Notes: generated by a model not told the origin, from the letters alone. Counted from the first letter of the stretch, positions 26,403-35,816 are shown. The stretch: 64,000 nt of DNA from Metabacillus sp. FJAT-52054 (GCF_037201815.1 NZ_CP147407.1:3232723-3296722); one strand, 5' to 3'. Program-made: numbers and translations.

Positions 26403-27900
26403 TCGCCGTTCAAGCGTTGGCGCACTTTATTTGTCCGTTCTGCCTGTTAATTTAGCTGTTACTCCCATTAATTTAGCCGTTTCAGACTGGAATCTGGCTG
26501 TTCCACTTTTACTGGCCGTCGGCGCACTTTATTTGTCCGTTCTGCCTGTTAATTTAGCCGTTCCTACCGATAATTTAGCCGTTTCAGACTGGAATCTGGC
26601 CGTACCACTTTTTCTGGCCGTGGGCGCACTTTATTTGTCCGTTCTGCCGTTAATTTAGCCGTTCCTACCGATAATTTAGCCGTTTCAGACTGGAATCTGG
26701 CCGTTCCACTTTTTCTGGCCATTGGTGCACTTTATTTGTCCGTTCTGCCGTTAATTTAGCCGTTCCTCCCATTAATTTAGCCGTTCCAAACTGGAATCTG
26801 GCCGTACCCTTTTTTCTGGCCGTTGGAACCCTTTATTTGTCCGTCCTGCCCGTAATTTAGCCGTTCGACACGTTAATTTAGCCGTTACAGACTGGAATCT
26901 GGCTGTTCCACTTTTCCTGGCCGTCGGCGCACTTTATTTGTCCGTTCTGCCGTTCAATCTAGCCGTTCCCTACTTTAATTTAGCCGTTCCAGACTGGGAT
27001 TTGGCCGTACCACTTTTTCTGGCCATTGGCGCACTTTATTTGTCCGTTCTGCCGTTCAATCTAGCCGTTCCCTACTTTAATTTAGCCGTTCCAGACTGGG
27101 ATTTGGCCGTACCACTTTTTCTGGCCATTGGCGCACTTTATTTGTCCGTTCTGCCGTTAATTTAGCCATTCCTCCCATTAATTTAGCCGTTTCAGACTGG
27201 AATCTGGCCGTACCACTTTTTCTGGCCGTGGGCGCACTTTATTTGTCCGTTCTGCCGTTAATTTAGCCGTTCCTACCGATAATTTAGCCGTTTCAGACTG
27301 GAATCTGGCCGTTCCACTTTTTCTGGCCATTGGTGCACTTTATTTGTCCGTTCTGCCGTTAATTTAGCCGTTCCTCCCATTAATTTAGCCGTTCCAAACT
27401 GGAATCTGGCCGTACCCTTTTTTCTGGCCGTTGGAACCCTTTATTTGTCCGTCCTGCCCGTAATTTAGCCGTTCGACACGTTAATTTAGCCGTTACAGAC
27501 TGGAATCTGGCTGTTCCACTTTTCCTGGCCGTCGGCGCACTTTATTTGTCCGTTCTGCCGTTCAATCTAGCCGTTCCCTACTTTAATTTAGCCGTTACAG
27601 ACTGGAATCTGGCTGTTCCACTTTTCCTGGCCGTCGGCGCACTTTATTTGTCCGTTCTGCCGTTCAATCTAGCCGTTCCCTACTTTAATTTAGCCGTTCC
27701 AGACTGGGATTTGGCCGTACCACTTTTTCTGGCCATTGGCGCACTTTATTTGTCCGTTCTGCCGTTAATTTAGCCGGCCGACAGGTTAATTTAGCCGTTC
27801 TAGACCAGGATCTGGCCATACCCTTTTTTCTGGCCGATAGTGCACTTTATTTGTCAGTGCTCACTTATATGCCCTTTCCGCCATTCTTTTTAGCCGGTTG
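26403..27900. repeat. Hierarchical 101/102-bp tandem repeat built from ~20-bp monomers
   Basis: About fifteen units can be phased on the ctttatttgtc element at 26422, 26524, 26626, 26727, 26828, 26929, 27031, 27133, 27234, 27335, 27436, 27537, 27639, 27741 and 27842 (spacing 101 or 102). Each unit has five roughly 20-bp monomers ending in gccgtt, tccgtt or ggccgt/att. The segment 26571-26988 recurs exactly at 27179-27596 (offset 608). The last unit is degenerate. Frames of 75 codons arise wherever two 102-bp units adjoin, but 101-bp units break them, they have no ribosome-binding site, and stops occur in ttaatttag. I regard it as non-coding. Confidence 0.95.
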
Positions 27901-27947
27901 ACCGAGTCAGCCCCTTTCCAAACTCGTTCATAAAAATTTCATAAAAA

Positions 27948-27972
27948 AAACGCAGGACAACTGCCCGTGCGC
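27948..27972 (-). terminator. Terminator of the small membrane ORF
   Basis: Minus-strand CGCACGGGC and GTCCTGCG arms are followed by eight T. Confidence 0.7.
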
Positions 27973-27975
27973 ACA

Positions 27976-28164
27976 CTATAAATCTTTTTCCTTTATATGT
28001 TTATACTTCTCGTTTACTTCACGCTCTTCCTTTTTTGACAGCTTAATGATAAAACGGAAAGCCAGAACGGCTAATAGCAGGAAAATAGCCATATGGAAGG
28101 CAGCGGGGATATACTCGGCTTTATCTTCAGGGAAATAAAGGAACAAGGATAGGACAAAACCCAT
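27976..28164 (-). CDS. Small single-pass membrane protein of unknown function
   Basis: 62 residues from the ATG at 28164 (a GGTGG box is 12 nt upstream; a GTG at 28203 is an alternative). One strong membrane helix (HMAIFLLLAVLAFRFIIKL) is followed by a charged Lys/Glu tail, a layout that places the tail inside the cell. Not recognised. It lies between the repeat array and kapB on the opposite strand; a terminator follows it. Confidence 0.6.
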   Translation of the reverse strand: MGFVLSLFLYFPEDKAEYIPAAFHMAIFLLLAVLAFRFIIKLSKKEEREVNEKYKHIKEKDL

Positions 28165-28301
28165 GTAAGCGGATCCACCTTTCTTGTGCAGTCTTGTCTT
28201 CACTATACAGCTTTCTGCCGAATTATACCAAGTCCTTTTTTTGGACTGCCTTTATGTGTGGTAAAATGGTACAAAAATGAGCGGAATGGGGAATGAGTTG
28301 T

Positions 28302-28679
28302 ATGGAATTTCAGCCAGGCGATTATGTAACGGGGATTTACAAAACAGGGAAGTACGCAGGGGTTGTAACAGCGATCCGGCCTATGCATATTCTTGTACAG
28401 GTGAAGGCCGTTTTAAAGCATCCGCAGCAGGGGGATTTGCACATTCCTAAGGAGGCAGAGGTTCCCCTCTTTCATGAAAGGCGGGCACTGAGCTACAACG
28501 AACAAACCAATGTGCCGAAAAACATGGTCAAACCTCTGGAAGGGGATTTGCCGGATTACAGCATGTCGCTTCTCAAGTCAATTGATCAAATGAGAATTTT
28601 ACTAAACAATGATGAATCTTTATGGGCTAAAAAGTCATTGGCCTGTCTTGATCAGCTTGAAAATGATTATAAACTCTAA
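28302..28679 (+). CDS. kapB: Kinase-associated lipoprotein/activator KapB
   Basis: 125 residues. It opens MEFQPGDYVTGIYKTGKYAG, an SH3-like barrel, followed by helices (YSMSLLKSIDQMRILLN). In B. subtilis KapB is essential for KinB to feed the phosphorelay and is encoded directly behind kinB. Here it stands alone with its own candidate promoter (TAAAAT near 28261). A GGGGA box 9 nt upstream sets the start at 28302. Confidence 0.9.
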   Translation: MEFQPGDYVTGIYKTGKYAGVVTAIRPMHILVQVKAVLKHPQQGDLHIPKEAEVPLFHERRALSYNEQTNVPKNMVKPLEGDLPDYSMSLLKSIDQMRILLNNDESLWAKKSLACLDQLENDYKL

Positions 28680-28684
28680 CTAAA

Positions 28685-28724
28685 CATAAAGCCAAATCAC
28701 AATGATTAGTGATTTGGCTTTATG
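28685..28724. terminator. Bidirectional terminator between kapB and kapD
   Basis: Long perfect arms CATAAAGCCAAATCAC and GTGATTTGGCTTTATG with an 8-nt loop. The kapD stop codon lies in the right arm. Confidence 0.9.
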
Positions 28725-29340
28725 TTGCAAACTTGCTTAGAAGTTTGGAGAAATCTACACGGTCACCAATCGTAGTGGGATTTGGCTTTTCTAGATATTT
28801 CTTATCTTTTTCAATCAGCTTATAAATTTTCATCGTTGTTAATGCATCATCCAGGGCCCTGTGATGCTGCCCCGTTCCTTTCTTCCCATATTCCTCAACG
28901 GCTTTCCATAAACCTGTCTGATTTCTGTCCCCGAAAAATTTCTTATATTCCATAGACAAATCGATAAATTCATCATTTTCAAACGGAAAAGCGCACCGGT
29001 TTTTTTCACAATTCATTCTTAAAACCTTCATGTCCATGTTTCCCCAGGTTACCACTTTTTTAGGAGAGTCCAGCCGATTGAGAGCTTCAATTAATTTAGA
29101 AAAAGAAATTCCCTGATCCACCTGGGCCTGAGTAATCCCCAGAAATGATTTGCAGCGCTCTGTAAGACGTTTCCCTTTAACAGGCGTGACAAAGGATGAA
29201 AATTCCTGCTCAACTTTTCCGTTTTTTGAAAAGACGAGACCAGCTTCAATAATTTCAGCATAAAAGCCTTTATAGCCTGAATTACCGTCAGGCATGCTGA
29301 ATTCAAAATCAATAAACAGCAGAGGTTTTGACCCGTCCAT
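28720..29340 (-). CDS. kapD: DEDD-family 3'-5' exonuclease KapD
   Basis: 206 residues from the ATG at 29340 (GGAGG 6 nt upstream). Exo I is FIDFEFSM (Asp, Glu), Exo II lies in VVTWGNMDMKVL, and Exo III is HHRALDDALTT, making it a DEDDh nuclease. B. subtilis KapD inhibits the KinA pathway to sporulation. It is convergent with kapB, as in B. subtilis. Confidence 0.9.
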   Translation of the reverse strand: MDGSKPLLFIDFEFSMPDGNSGYKGFYAEIIEAGLVFSKNGKVEQEFSSFVTPVKGKRLTERCKSFLGITQAQVDQGISFSKLIEALNRLDSPKKVVTWGNMDMKVLRMNCEKNRCAFPFENDEFIDLSMEYKKFFGDRNQTGLWKAVEEYGKKGTGQHHRALDDALTTMKIYKLIEKDKKYLEKPNPTTIGDRVDFSKLLSKFAT

Positions 29341-29573
29341 GCTCTTCCTCCTTTCTTCCCTGCATTTTATTACCATTATATCACCGCCCTCCTTAATTTA
29401 ACTGTATTTTTAGAAAAATTTTAATCGGAAAAGCACACATTTTTTCTGCACGTTTCCCTTGTCTCTGTGCGCGAAAAAATCCTTCTCAGATTTGGAAATC
29501 AATGCTAGGATTACATCAGAGTGGAGGGTTCCAAATTCGGTCCCTCTAAAGGTTTTACTGCCTATTAAAGATA

Positions 29574-31439
29574 ATGGAGCCTAGACGAAAGAATGTGACA
29601 GCGTTGAGAAAATGGTTTGGCTGGAGTTTCATCCTGCTGCTTATCCCTATACTTTTATCCCTCCTGCTCAGCTCCGGACAGGCTGTTGAAAGTCTGAGGT
29701 CCCTCCCTGAGGCCCTTGATGAACGGCTTCCTCTCAAAGAACCTTCTGCTTTTATGAACAGTTATATAAAGGACTCTGAAGGTGCGGTTATCTCCGAGCT
29801 GACCACCGAGGGACAGAATCGGATTTTCATCCGGTACGCTGATATCCCCCCACAAATGAAGGAGCTTTTTCTGCAATCAGAGGATAAACGCTTTTATGAG
29901 CATACCGGCCTTGATTTTGAAGGGACGGCAAGAGCCATGCTATTCAATGCTAAAAATAAGTCTCTTGACCAGGGCGGCAGCACAATTACGCAGCAGCTTG
30001 CCAGAAACTTATATTTAAATCATGAGCGAACCTATAACCGTAAGCTCAGTGAACTGCTGATCTCCATCCAGCTGGAGCGGAAATGGTCAAAAGAAAAAAT
30101 CCTGGAAAGCTATTTAAATACAATCTACTTTCAGAACAGTGTATATGGGGTCGGAGCGGCGGCAGATTATTACTTCAGTAAATCGCTGAAGGCTTTAACG
30201 ACCGCTGAAATGGCCTACTTAGCTGCGATTCCGAATAACCCTTCCTTCTATAATCCTCTAAAGCATCCTGACAGGACTAAAAAAAGGCAGGAAAGGCTTT
30301 TGCAGCTTTTGGCTGACATTGGAATGCTGAATCAGAATCAGCTGAAAGCCGAGAAAAGCCAGCCGATTGAATTAGCCATTAAAAAGAAGGAAGAACGCTA
30401 TCCTGATTATACGGACTATGTAATGGAAGAACTAAAAAAAGCTGTGGCCAGCAAGGACAAACTTAAAAACCCTGAACAGATTAAAAGCGCTGCTGCTGAG
30501 TTAATCAGATCCGGCATCGTAATCGAAACGTATTTAGATCCTTTTCTCCAGGAAAGACTCTATACGGCAAATGAAAAATATTCGGATGAAAGCCATCAAT
30601 CCTCGGCGGTCATCATCAATCATAAGAAGCATCAAATTGTGGCGATGAGCGGCGGAAACCGCTATAAGAAGCATGAATTTAATAGAGCCTTCCAGGCGAA
30701 GAGACAGCCTGGATCCGCTATTAAACCGCTTTTGGATTATGTTCCCTATATTGAAAAGACAAAGGCGTCCAAGTCCAGCCTCATTAATGCCAACCGTTTA
30801 TGCATTGAAACGTTTTGTCCTGAAAACTATAGTAAAAAAGAGTATGGCATGGTGACTCTTGAAAAGGCCTTTAGCCAATCCTATAACACCCCTGCCGTAA
30901 GGATGCTGAAAGACGTCGGCATCGGGAAGGCAGCTGCGTATCTTAAGCCTTTTTCATTCAGCGGCAGTATTCCTCCTGATAATTATGCAGCTGCTCTGGG
31001 AGGAGTTAAAATAGGATTCTCGCCTCTTGAGCTTGCAAATGCCTATACAGCCTTTGGCAACGGCGGACAGTATCAACAGGCAAGAGCCATTAAAAGAATC
31101 CTTTCTATAGATGGAACGGTCCTCTTTGAATGGAAGGATACCCCTATGCAGGTGTGGAGCAATGAAACGAACACAGTCATGCGGGACTTGCTTGAATCCG
31201 TCGTAAAAAAGGGAACCGGTAAAAAAGCAGCCTTTGAAACAAATTATATAGGCGGAAAAACCGGAACATCGAATGACTACAATGATTTATGGTTCTCCGG
31301 ACTCACCGATTCCTACACCGCTGCCGTCTGGTTTGGGAAAGACAATAATGGTTCGATTGAATCTATATATAAAGACGGAAGTCTCCTTGCGTATTGGAAA
31401 ATGATCATGGGCGGTGACCAAGTTGCAGAAGAAAGATAA
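29574..31439 (+). CDS. pbpD: Class A penicillin-binding protein (PbpD / PBP4 type)
   Basis: 621 residues. A short cytoplasmic tail and membrane anchor (about 15-35) precede a glycosyltransferase domain (about 65-245; Glu103 in EDKRFYEH, GGSTITQQLARNLYL) and a transpeptidase domain (about 335-610; Ser381-x-x-Lys384, SYN436-438, KTG562-564). It polymerises and cross-links peptidoglycan outside the membrane. The ribosome-binding site is weak, but no better start is seen. yuxK begins one base after its stop codon. Confidence 0.92.
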   Translation: MEPRRKNVTALRKWFGWSFILLLIPILLSLLLSSGQAVESLRSLPEALDERLPLKEPSAFMNSYIKDSEGAVISELTTEGQNRIFIRYADIPPQMKELFLQSEDKRFYEHTGLDFEGTARAMLFNAKNKSLDQGGSTITQQLARNLYLNHERTYNRKLSELLISIQLERKWSKEKILESYLNTIYFQNSVYGVGAAADYYFSKSLKALTTAEMAYLAAIPNNPSFYNPLKHPDRTKKRQERLLQLLADIGMLNQNQLKAEKSQPIELAIKKKEERYPDYTDYVMEELKKAVASKDKLKNPEQIKSAAAELIRSGIVIETYLDPFLQERLYTANEKYSDESHQSSAVIINHKKHQIVAMSGGNRYKKHEFNRAFQAKRQPGSAIKPLLDYVPYIEKTKASKSSLINANRLCIETFCPENYSKKEYGMVTLEKAFSQSYNTPAVRMLKDVGIGKAAAYLKPFSFSGSIPPDNYAAALGGVKIGFSPLELANAYTAFGNGGQYQQARAIKRILSIDGTVLFEWKDTPMQVWSNETNTVMRDLLESVVKKGTGKKAAFETNYIGGKTGTSNDYNDLWFSGLTDSYTAAVWFGKDNNGSIESIYKDGSLLAYWKMIMGGDQVAEER

Positions 31440-31440
31440 A

Positions 31441-31839
31441 ATGAACCACCCTATCATTCTTTTTGACGGAGTCTGCAATTTATGCGAGGGTATTGTAAAG
31501 TTTGTCATTAAGCGGGATAAAGATGCAGTATTCAGGTTTGCTTCGCTTCAGTCCGAAACCGGATTGGAGCTGCTGAAAAAAAATCAGCTTGATTGCGAAA
31601 ATTTCGATTCTTTTGTCCTCGCCTTTGATGACAACGTGTATGTAAAATCGGAAGCGGCCCTTAAAACAGCCGGCCTTCTCCCATTTCCCATGAACATGCT
31701 GCGCATTCTGCTCATCATTCCAAGACCCATAAGAGATGCGGGATATTCCTTCATTGCACGAAACAGGTACAAGTGGTTTGGCAAAAAGGACAGCTGCATG
31801 CTTCCTGACCCCTCCATTCGGAAACGTTTTTTAGAATAG
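31441..31839 (+). CDS. yuxK: DCC-family thiol-disulfide protein YuxK
   Basis: 132 residues with the signature ILFDGVCNLCEGIVKFVIKRD, where the Asp-Gly-x-Cys-x-x-Cys defines the DUF393/DCC family. A C-terminal YKWFGKKDSCMLP motif is also typical. It is predicted to be a thioredoxin-like protein; the substrate is unknown. It forms an operon with pbpD; the neighbour pair pbpD-yuxK is conserved. Confidence 0.88.
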   Translation: MNHPIILFDGVCNLCEGIVKFVIKRDKDAVFRFASLQSETGLELLKKNQLDCENFDSFVLAFDDNVYVKSEAALKTAGLLPFPMNMLRILLIIPRPIRDAGYSFIARNRYKWFGKKDSCMLPDPSIRKRFLE

Positions 31840-31875
31840 TCCTTAGCCAAGTTTAACAAAGCTAAAATAATAAAA

Positions 31876-31914
31876 GGCTGTCGTATCCACTAAGGATTGA
31901 CAGCCTTTTTTACA
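31876..31914. terminator. Bidirectional terminator between yuxK and yufK
   Basis: AAAGGCTGTC and GACAGCCTTT arms are followed by more T; the yufK stop lies at its edge. A remnant of the dispersed repeat (agccaagtttaacaaagc) precedes it at about 31847-31865. Confidence 0.85.
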
Positions 31915-32467
31915 TCGGCAAACTATTAATAAGACCATTATAAAGGCGGAGGAATAAATAAAACAAACCAAGGGTAAATACAAACCAGAACAGGATATTA
32001 AATAAAACCATTCCTATAAGAGACCACGATGTTACCATTGAGCTTGCCTGATAGATGATAAATACAAAATAACAAAGGGTCGATAAAAGAAAAATCCCTC
32101 CGATTAACCAGCTGAATTGAACGAGGAAGAGAGAAATAGCCCCTCCAGCAAGATAGAAGGCTGATCCCGCTCTTATTTTATTCAGTGTAACTCCTTCCGC
32201 ATCTTGTGAGAAAAAAAGAAAGGAAAGTTCGGTAACTGTATTGGCAATCAGTTTCAGCGCAGAGAAAATCATAAAATAAAGAAGAGCAAATAACGCAAAT
32301 AACGCAATTTTCATTTCACTCTCCGAAAAGAAATCAAGCATACTGTTATATATGCCGATTTTTTTTAGCACGTCTGATACGTACATGACAGTGGAAATGG
32401 ATAAGGAAGTACTAAAGAGCAATAGTGAGATTAAAGGAAAATAGCTGGTGAAATAAGTATTTCTCAT
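31910..32467 (-). CDS. yufK: DUF5366-family membrane protein YufK
   Basis: 185 residues, with about five membrane helices (for example FPLISLLLFSTSLSISTVMYV and IALFALFALLYFMIFSALKLI). The start at 32467 with GGAAGGG upstream gives the length recalled for B. subtilis YufK. The function is unknown. The position between yuxK and the mrp operon matches. Confidence 0.85.
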   Translation of the reverse strand: MRNTYFTSYFPLISLLLFSTSLSISTVMYVSDVLKKIGIYNSMLDFFSESEMKIALFALFALLYFMIFSALKLIANTVTELSFLFFSQDAEGVTLNKIRAGSAFYLAGGAISLFLVQFSWLIGGIFLLSTLCYFVFIIYQASSMVTSWSLIGMVLFNILFWFVFTLGLFYLFLRLYNGLINSLPM

Positions 32468-32536
32468 AAAGTCGTCCCTTCCATAAGCATTCTTTTCCAT
32501 TATGCTTAGGCGGGAAATATTTGTAAAGACTCTTTT

Positions 32537-32773
32537 TTACGAACGAGGTATGACTTTTACATATTCTCTGGGGCTAAACGACTCCACTCGTTTCGGTTCT
32601 GGAACATGCCAAATATTACGCGGTCCATTCATTTCAAGTTCGCCGACTCGCCTATTCGGATATAAAACAAACTGTTTGCCATGATGTTCATTCGCCTGAA
32701 GCTGTGCAAACCAGATGAGCGTACTCAAAACGGTTAAAATTAATAAACCGGCTATTGCTTTTACCTTCAGCAT
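32537..32773 (-). CDS. Small secreted or membrane-anchored protein of unknown function
   Basis: 78 residues from the ATG at 32773 (GGAGTGA 6 nt upstream). An N-terminal hydrophobic helix (AIAGLLILTVLSTLIWFA) is followed by about 50 polar residues rich in Pro, Arg and Glu. The helix could be a membrane anchor or uncleaved signal. Not recognised. It is divergent from the mrp operon. Confidence 0.6.
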   Translation of the reverse strand: MLKVKAIAGLLILTVLSTLIWFAQLQANEHHGKQFVLYPNRRVGELEMNGPRNIWHVPEPKRVESFSPREYVKVIPRS

Positions 32774-32854
32774 GAAGATCACTCCTTGCTGTTCATCATC
32801 TCTCTAAATCTTAGCGTTATACAAAAAATTTATTATTTGTTATGATTATTATGA

Positions 32855-32902
32855 GTTCATATGAACCTGAAAATAAATGATAAATTTTTCTCTCAGGTTC
32901 AT
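32855..32902. promoter_or_regulatory. Inverted repeats upstream of mrpA
   Basis: GTTCATATGAAC (32855-32866) is a perfect 12-bp palindrome. ATGAACCTGA (32861-32870) is repeated inverted as TCAGGTTCAT (32893-32902) across 22 bases. They lie in the 200-bp leader between the divergent small ORF and mrpA, so a regulator site or a leader hairpin controlling mrp is plausible. No Na+- or pH-responsive motif is known to me that matches. Confidence 0.45.
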
Positions 32903-32979
32903 ACTAGAAAAAAGAGGAAACTTCCTTCCATTTCCAAATCCGTTCGCTATTTTTATATTACTTAGATTGGGGGTAAACC

Positions 32980-35382
32980 ATGTCATTGCTGCATTTAGCC
33001 ATTCTTCTTCCTTTTATAATGGCTCTATTCGTTCCATTCCTTTATAAATGGTTCAAAAGCGTACATACCGGGTGGTTCGTCCTTCTTCTTCCGGTATTTC
33101 TTTTTATTTATTTCTTCCGATACATAAATCCGGTCAGCAGCGGCTCGAATACATACTCTACCGTTAATTGGATCCCATCACTGGGCATTCAATTTACTGC
33201 CTATGTGGACGGACTCGGCCTGTTATTTGCCCTATTAATAACAGGGATTGGTGCACTCGTTATCCTATATTCCATCTATTATCTGCCGAGAGCAAAGGAA
33301 CAGCTCCATACGTTCTATGTCTATTTGCTTCTGTTTATGGGGGCCATGCTTGGGATCGTATTATCAGATAATATGATTGTTTTGTATACATTCTGGGAAT
33401 TAACGAGCCTTTCCTCCTTCTTGCTTATCGGGTATTGGCATACTCGTGAAAAATCAAGGTACGGCGCGTTAAAATCCATGATGATTACAGTATTTGGCGG
33501 GCTTTGCATGCTTGGCGGCATCATCCTGCTTTATCTGGTGACGAATACATTCAGCATCCGGGAAATGGTCACACAGGCGCCTATAATTATGGAGCATCCT
33601 TATTTTCTCCCGGCCATGCTGCTGTTTCTCCTTGGAGCTTTTACAAAATCGGCCCAGTTTCCGTTTTACATATGGCTTCCCGATGCTATGGAGGCGCCAA
33701 CACCTGTTAGTGCCTACCTTCATTCAGCAACTATGGTCAAAGCCGGCATTTATTTGACTGCCAGGTTCACCCCTGTTTTTGGACTTGCTCCAGAGTGGTT
33801 TTGGCTTGTAACAGGAATCGGAATCATTACCCTTGCCTGGGGTTCATTCCATGCCATTAAACAGACTGATTTGAAAGCCATTCTTGCCTTTTCAACGGTT
33901 AGCCAGCTCGGTTTGATCATGTCCCTATTGGGTGCCGGCTCGGCTTCGCTTCATTTTGAGTCGTTGGATAATAAAATGTTTTCAGCTGCAGTGGTGGCGG
34001 CGATCTTTCATTTGATCAACCATGCTACGTTTAAAGGAAGTTTGTTTATGGCAGCCGGAATTGTGGATCATGAAACGGGAACTAGAGATATAAGAAAATT
34101 AGGCGGCTTAATGAGCTTTATGCCGATTACCTTTACCATAACAGTGATCGGTGCCTTTTCTATGGCGGGTCTGCCGCCTTTCAATGGCTTCCTGAGCAAA
34201 GAAATGTTTTTCACGAGCATGCTGAAACTCTTAGAATTTAATTTATTCAATGTGGAAACATGGGGTATTCTGTTCCCGGTTTTAGCCTGGATTGCAAGTG
34301 TTTTCACATTCATCTACAGTATGATTATTGTGTTCAAGACGTTTACTGGAAAATATCAGCCGGAAAAATTAGATAAGGTACCACATGAAGCACCTCTTGG
34401 AATGCTTATATCGCCGATTATTCTCGCGTCACTTGTCGTTTTATTCGGGATCTTTCCAAATGTGCTGTCTTTCAGCATTATTGAACCGGCAACAGCCTCC
34501 ATCCTTCCATACTTACTGGAGGACGGGGAACAGTTTCATGTTCATATCTCACACTGGCATGGATGGGGCCCTGAGCTGTACATGACTCTTGGCGTTATTG
34601 GCCTTGGTATCCTGCTGTATTTGGGTTTGGCAAAGTGGAAGTTGGTATACAAACTGTTTCCGGAAAAACTTACGCTCAATAAGGCTTACGATGTATCCTT
34701 AAGAGGATTGGATAAAGGATCCTTGAAAGTACAGGAGCTCTATATGACGGGTTTCCTTCGCGACTATCTTGGCTACATTTTTACATTTGTTGTACTGATG
34801 ACAGGATGGGCACTTTTTTCTAAATCCGCCTTTACGTTTGAAACAGCCGGAAATGCTCCCATCGGCATATACGAAATTGTTCTCGCTGCTGTCATGATAT
34901 TGGGTGCCGTAACAATTTTATTTGCAAAATCCAGACTGACATCCATCATTGCCCTTGGATCAGTCGGATACGGGGTGGCACTGTTCTTCGTATTTTTCAG
35001 GGCACCTGACCTTGCATTAACACAGCTCGTTATCGAAACAATTTCAGTCTCATTATTCCTGCTATGCTTTTATTATTTGCCGGAACTGCAAAAACGGGAG
35101 AAACTCCCGTTTAAACTTGCGAATTTCCTGGTTTCCCTTGGAGTTGGAACAGTTGTCACACTAATTGCCCTGTCTGCAAACAGTCAAAGAGTTTCAGAAA
35201 CCATCTCTTCCTACTTTATAGAAAACAGCTACAAAGAGGCAGGCGGCAAAAATATGGTCAACGTCATTCTGGTAGACTTCAGGGGCTTTGATACTTTATT
35301 TGAAATAACTGTCCTGGGAATAGCTGCTCTTGGTATTTTTGCGATGGTCAAGCTGCGGTTGTCGAAGGGGGAAGAGTCATGA
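32980..35382 (+). CDS. mrpA: Na+/H+ antiporter subunit MrpA
   Basis: 800-residue polytopic subunit related to NuoL of respiratory complex I. The proton-antiporter core (about 60-480) contains YTFWELTSLSSFLLIGYW and KSAQFPFYIWLPDAMEAPTPVSAYLHSATMVKAG. The C-terminal third carries the MrpA-specific DUF4040/MbhE-like region (VGYGVALFFVFFRAPDLALTQL). It is the first of seven overlapping genes encoding the Mrp complex, which exports Na+ against H+ and supports pH and salt tolerance. Next gene overlaps by 4 bases (ATGA). Confidence 0.95.
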   Translation: MSLLHLAILLPFIMALFVPFLYKWFKSVHTGWFVLLLPVFLFIYFFRYINPVSSGSNTYSTVNWIPSLGIQFTAYVDGLGLLFALLITGIGALVILYSIYYLPRAKEQLHTFYVYLLLFMGAMLGIVLSDNMIVLYTFWELTSLSSFLLIGYWHTREKSRYGALKSMMITVFGGLCMLGGIILLYLVTNTFSIREMVTQAPIIMEHPYFLPAMLLFLLGAFTKSAQFPFYIWLPDAMEAPTPVSAYLHSATMVKAGIYLTARFTPVFGLAPEWFWLVTGIGIITLAWGSFHAIKQTDLKAILAFSTVSQLGLIMSLLGAGSASLHFESLDNKMFSAAVVAAIFHLINHATFKGSLFMAAGIVDHETGTRDIRKLGGLMSFMPITFTITVIGAFSMAGLPPFNGFLSKEMFFTSMLKLLEFNLFNVETWGILFPVLAWIASVFTFIYSMIIVFKTFTGKYQPEKLDKVPHEAPLGMLISPIILASLVVLFGIFPNVLSFSIIEPATASILPYLLEDGEQFHVHISHWHGWGPELYMTLGVIGLGILLYLGLAKWKLVYKLFPEKLTLNKAYDVSLRGLDKGSLKVQELYMTGFLRDYLGYIFTFVVLMTGWALFSKSAFTFETAGNAPIGIYEIVLAAVMILGAVTILFAKSRLTSIIALGSVGYGVALFFVFFRAPDLALTQLVIETISVSLFLLCFYYLPELQKREKLPFKLANFLVSLGVGTVVTLIALSANSQRVSETISSYFIENSYKEAGGKNMVNVILVDFRGFDTLFEITVLGIAALGIFAMVKLRLSKGEES

Positions 35383-35816
35383 AGCGAACCAACTTGAAAA
35401 CGAACGATTTAATTTTGCAAACCGTTGTGAATATTGTTTTTTTTATCATCTTTATCTATTCCATATACATTTTTTTCGCTGGCCACTATACACCAGGAGG
35501 AGGTTTTGTCGGAGGACTTATGACGTCATCTGCAATTGTCCTTCTGCTTTTAGCGTATGATGTCAAAACGGTTGCTACCGTCATTCCGGTTAATTTTCTA
35601 AAAGTCGCGGCAACTGGCCTGCTTGTTGCGCTTGGTACAGGACTAGCCTCCTTCTTGTATGGGGTCCCGTTTTTGACACATGCGCACGGGCCGGTTCACC
35701 TTCCTGTTTTGGGAGAGGTCGAGGTCGCCTCTGCAACGGCTTTTGACCTTGGAGTATATTTGGTTGTTGTGGGCGTTACCATGACCATCATTCAAACGAT
35801 TGGAGAGACTGAATAA
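35379..35816 (+). CDS. mrpB: Na+/H+ antiporter subunit MrpB
   Basis: 145 residues, four membrane helices. It contains the MnhB signature [15 protein letters not shown] and continues with [16 protein letters not shown]. It overlaps mrpA and mrpC in a coupled operon. Confidence 0.93.
   Translation: MKRTNLKTNDLILQTVVNIVFFIIFIYSIYIFFAGHYTPGGGFVGGLMTSSAIVLLLLAYDVKTVATVIPVNFLKVAATGLLVALGTGLASFLYGVPFLTHAHGPVHLPVLGEVEVASATAFDLGVYLVVVGVTMTIIQTIGETE

Noticed and set aside
26431..27773. Three 75-codon frames encoding LAVP/LSVLP-type repeat peptides on the + strand
   Set aside because: They exist only where two units of 102 bp adjoin, start at TTG without a ribosome-binding site, and are ended by the repeat's own stop codons.
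26403..27900. CRISPR array
   Set aside because: There is no constant repeat with unique spacers: every part of the 101/102-bp unit recurs, blocks are duplicated, and no cas gene is present.
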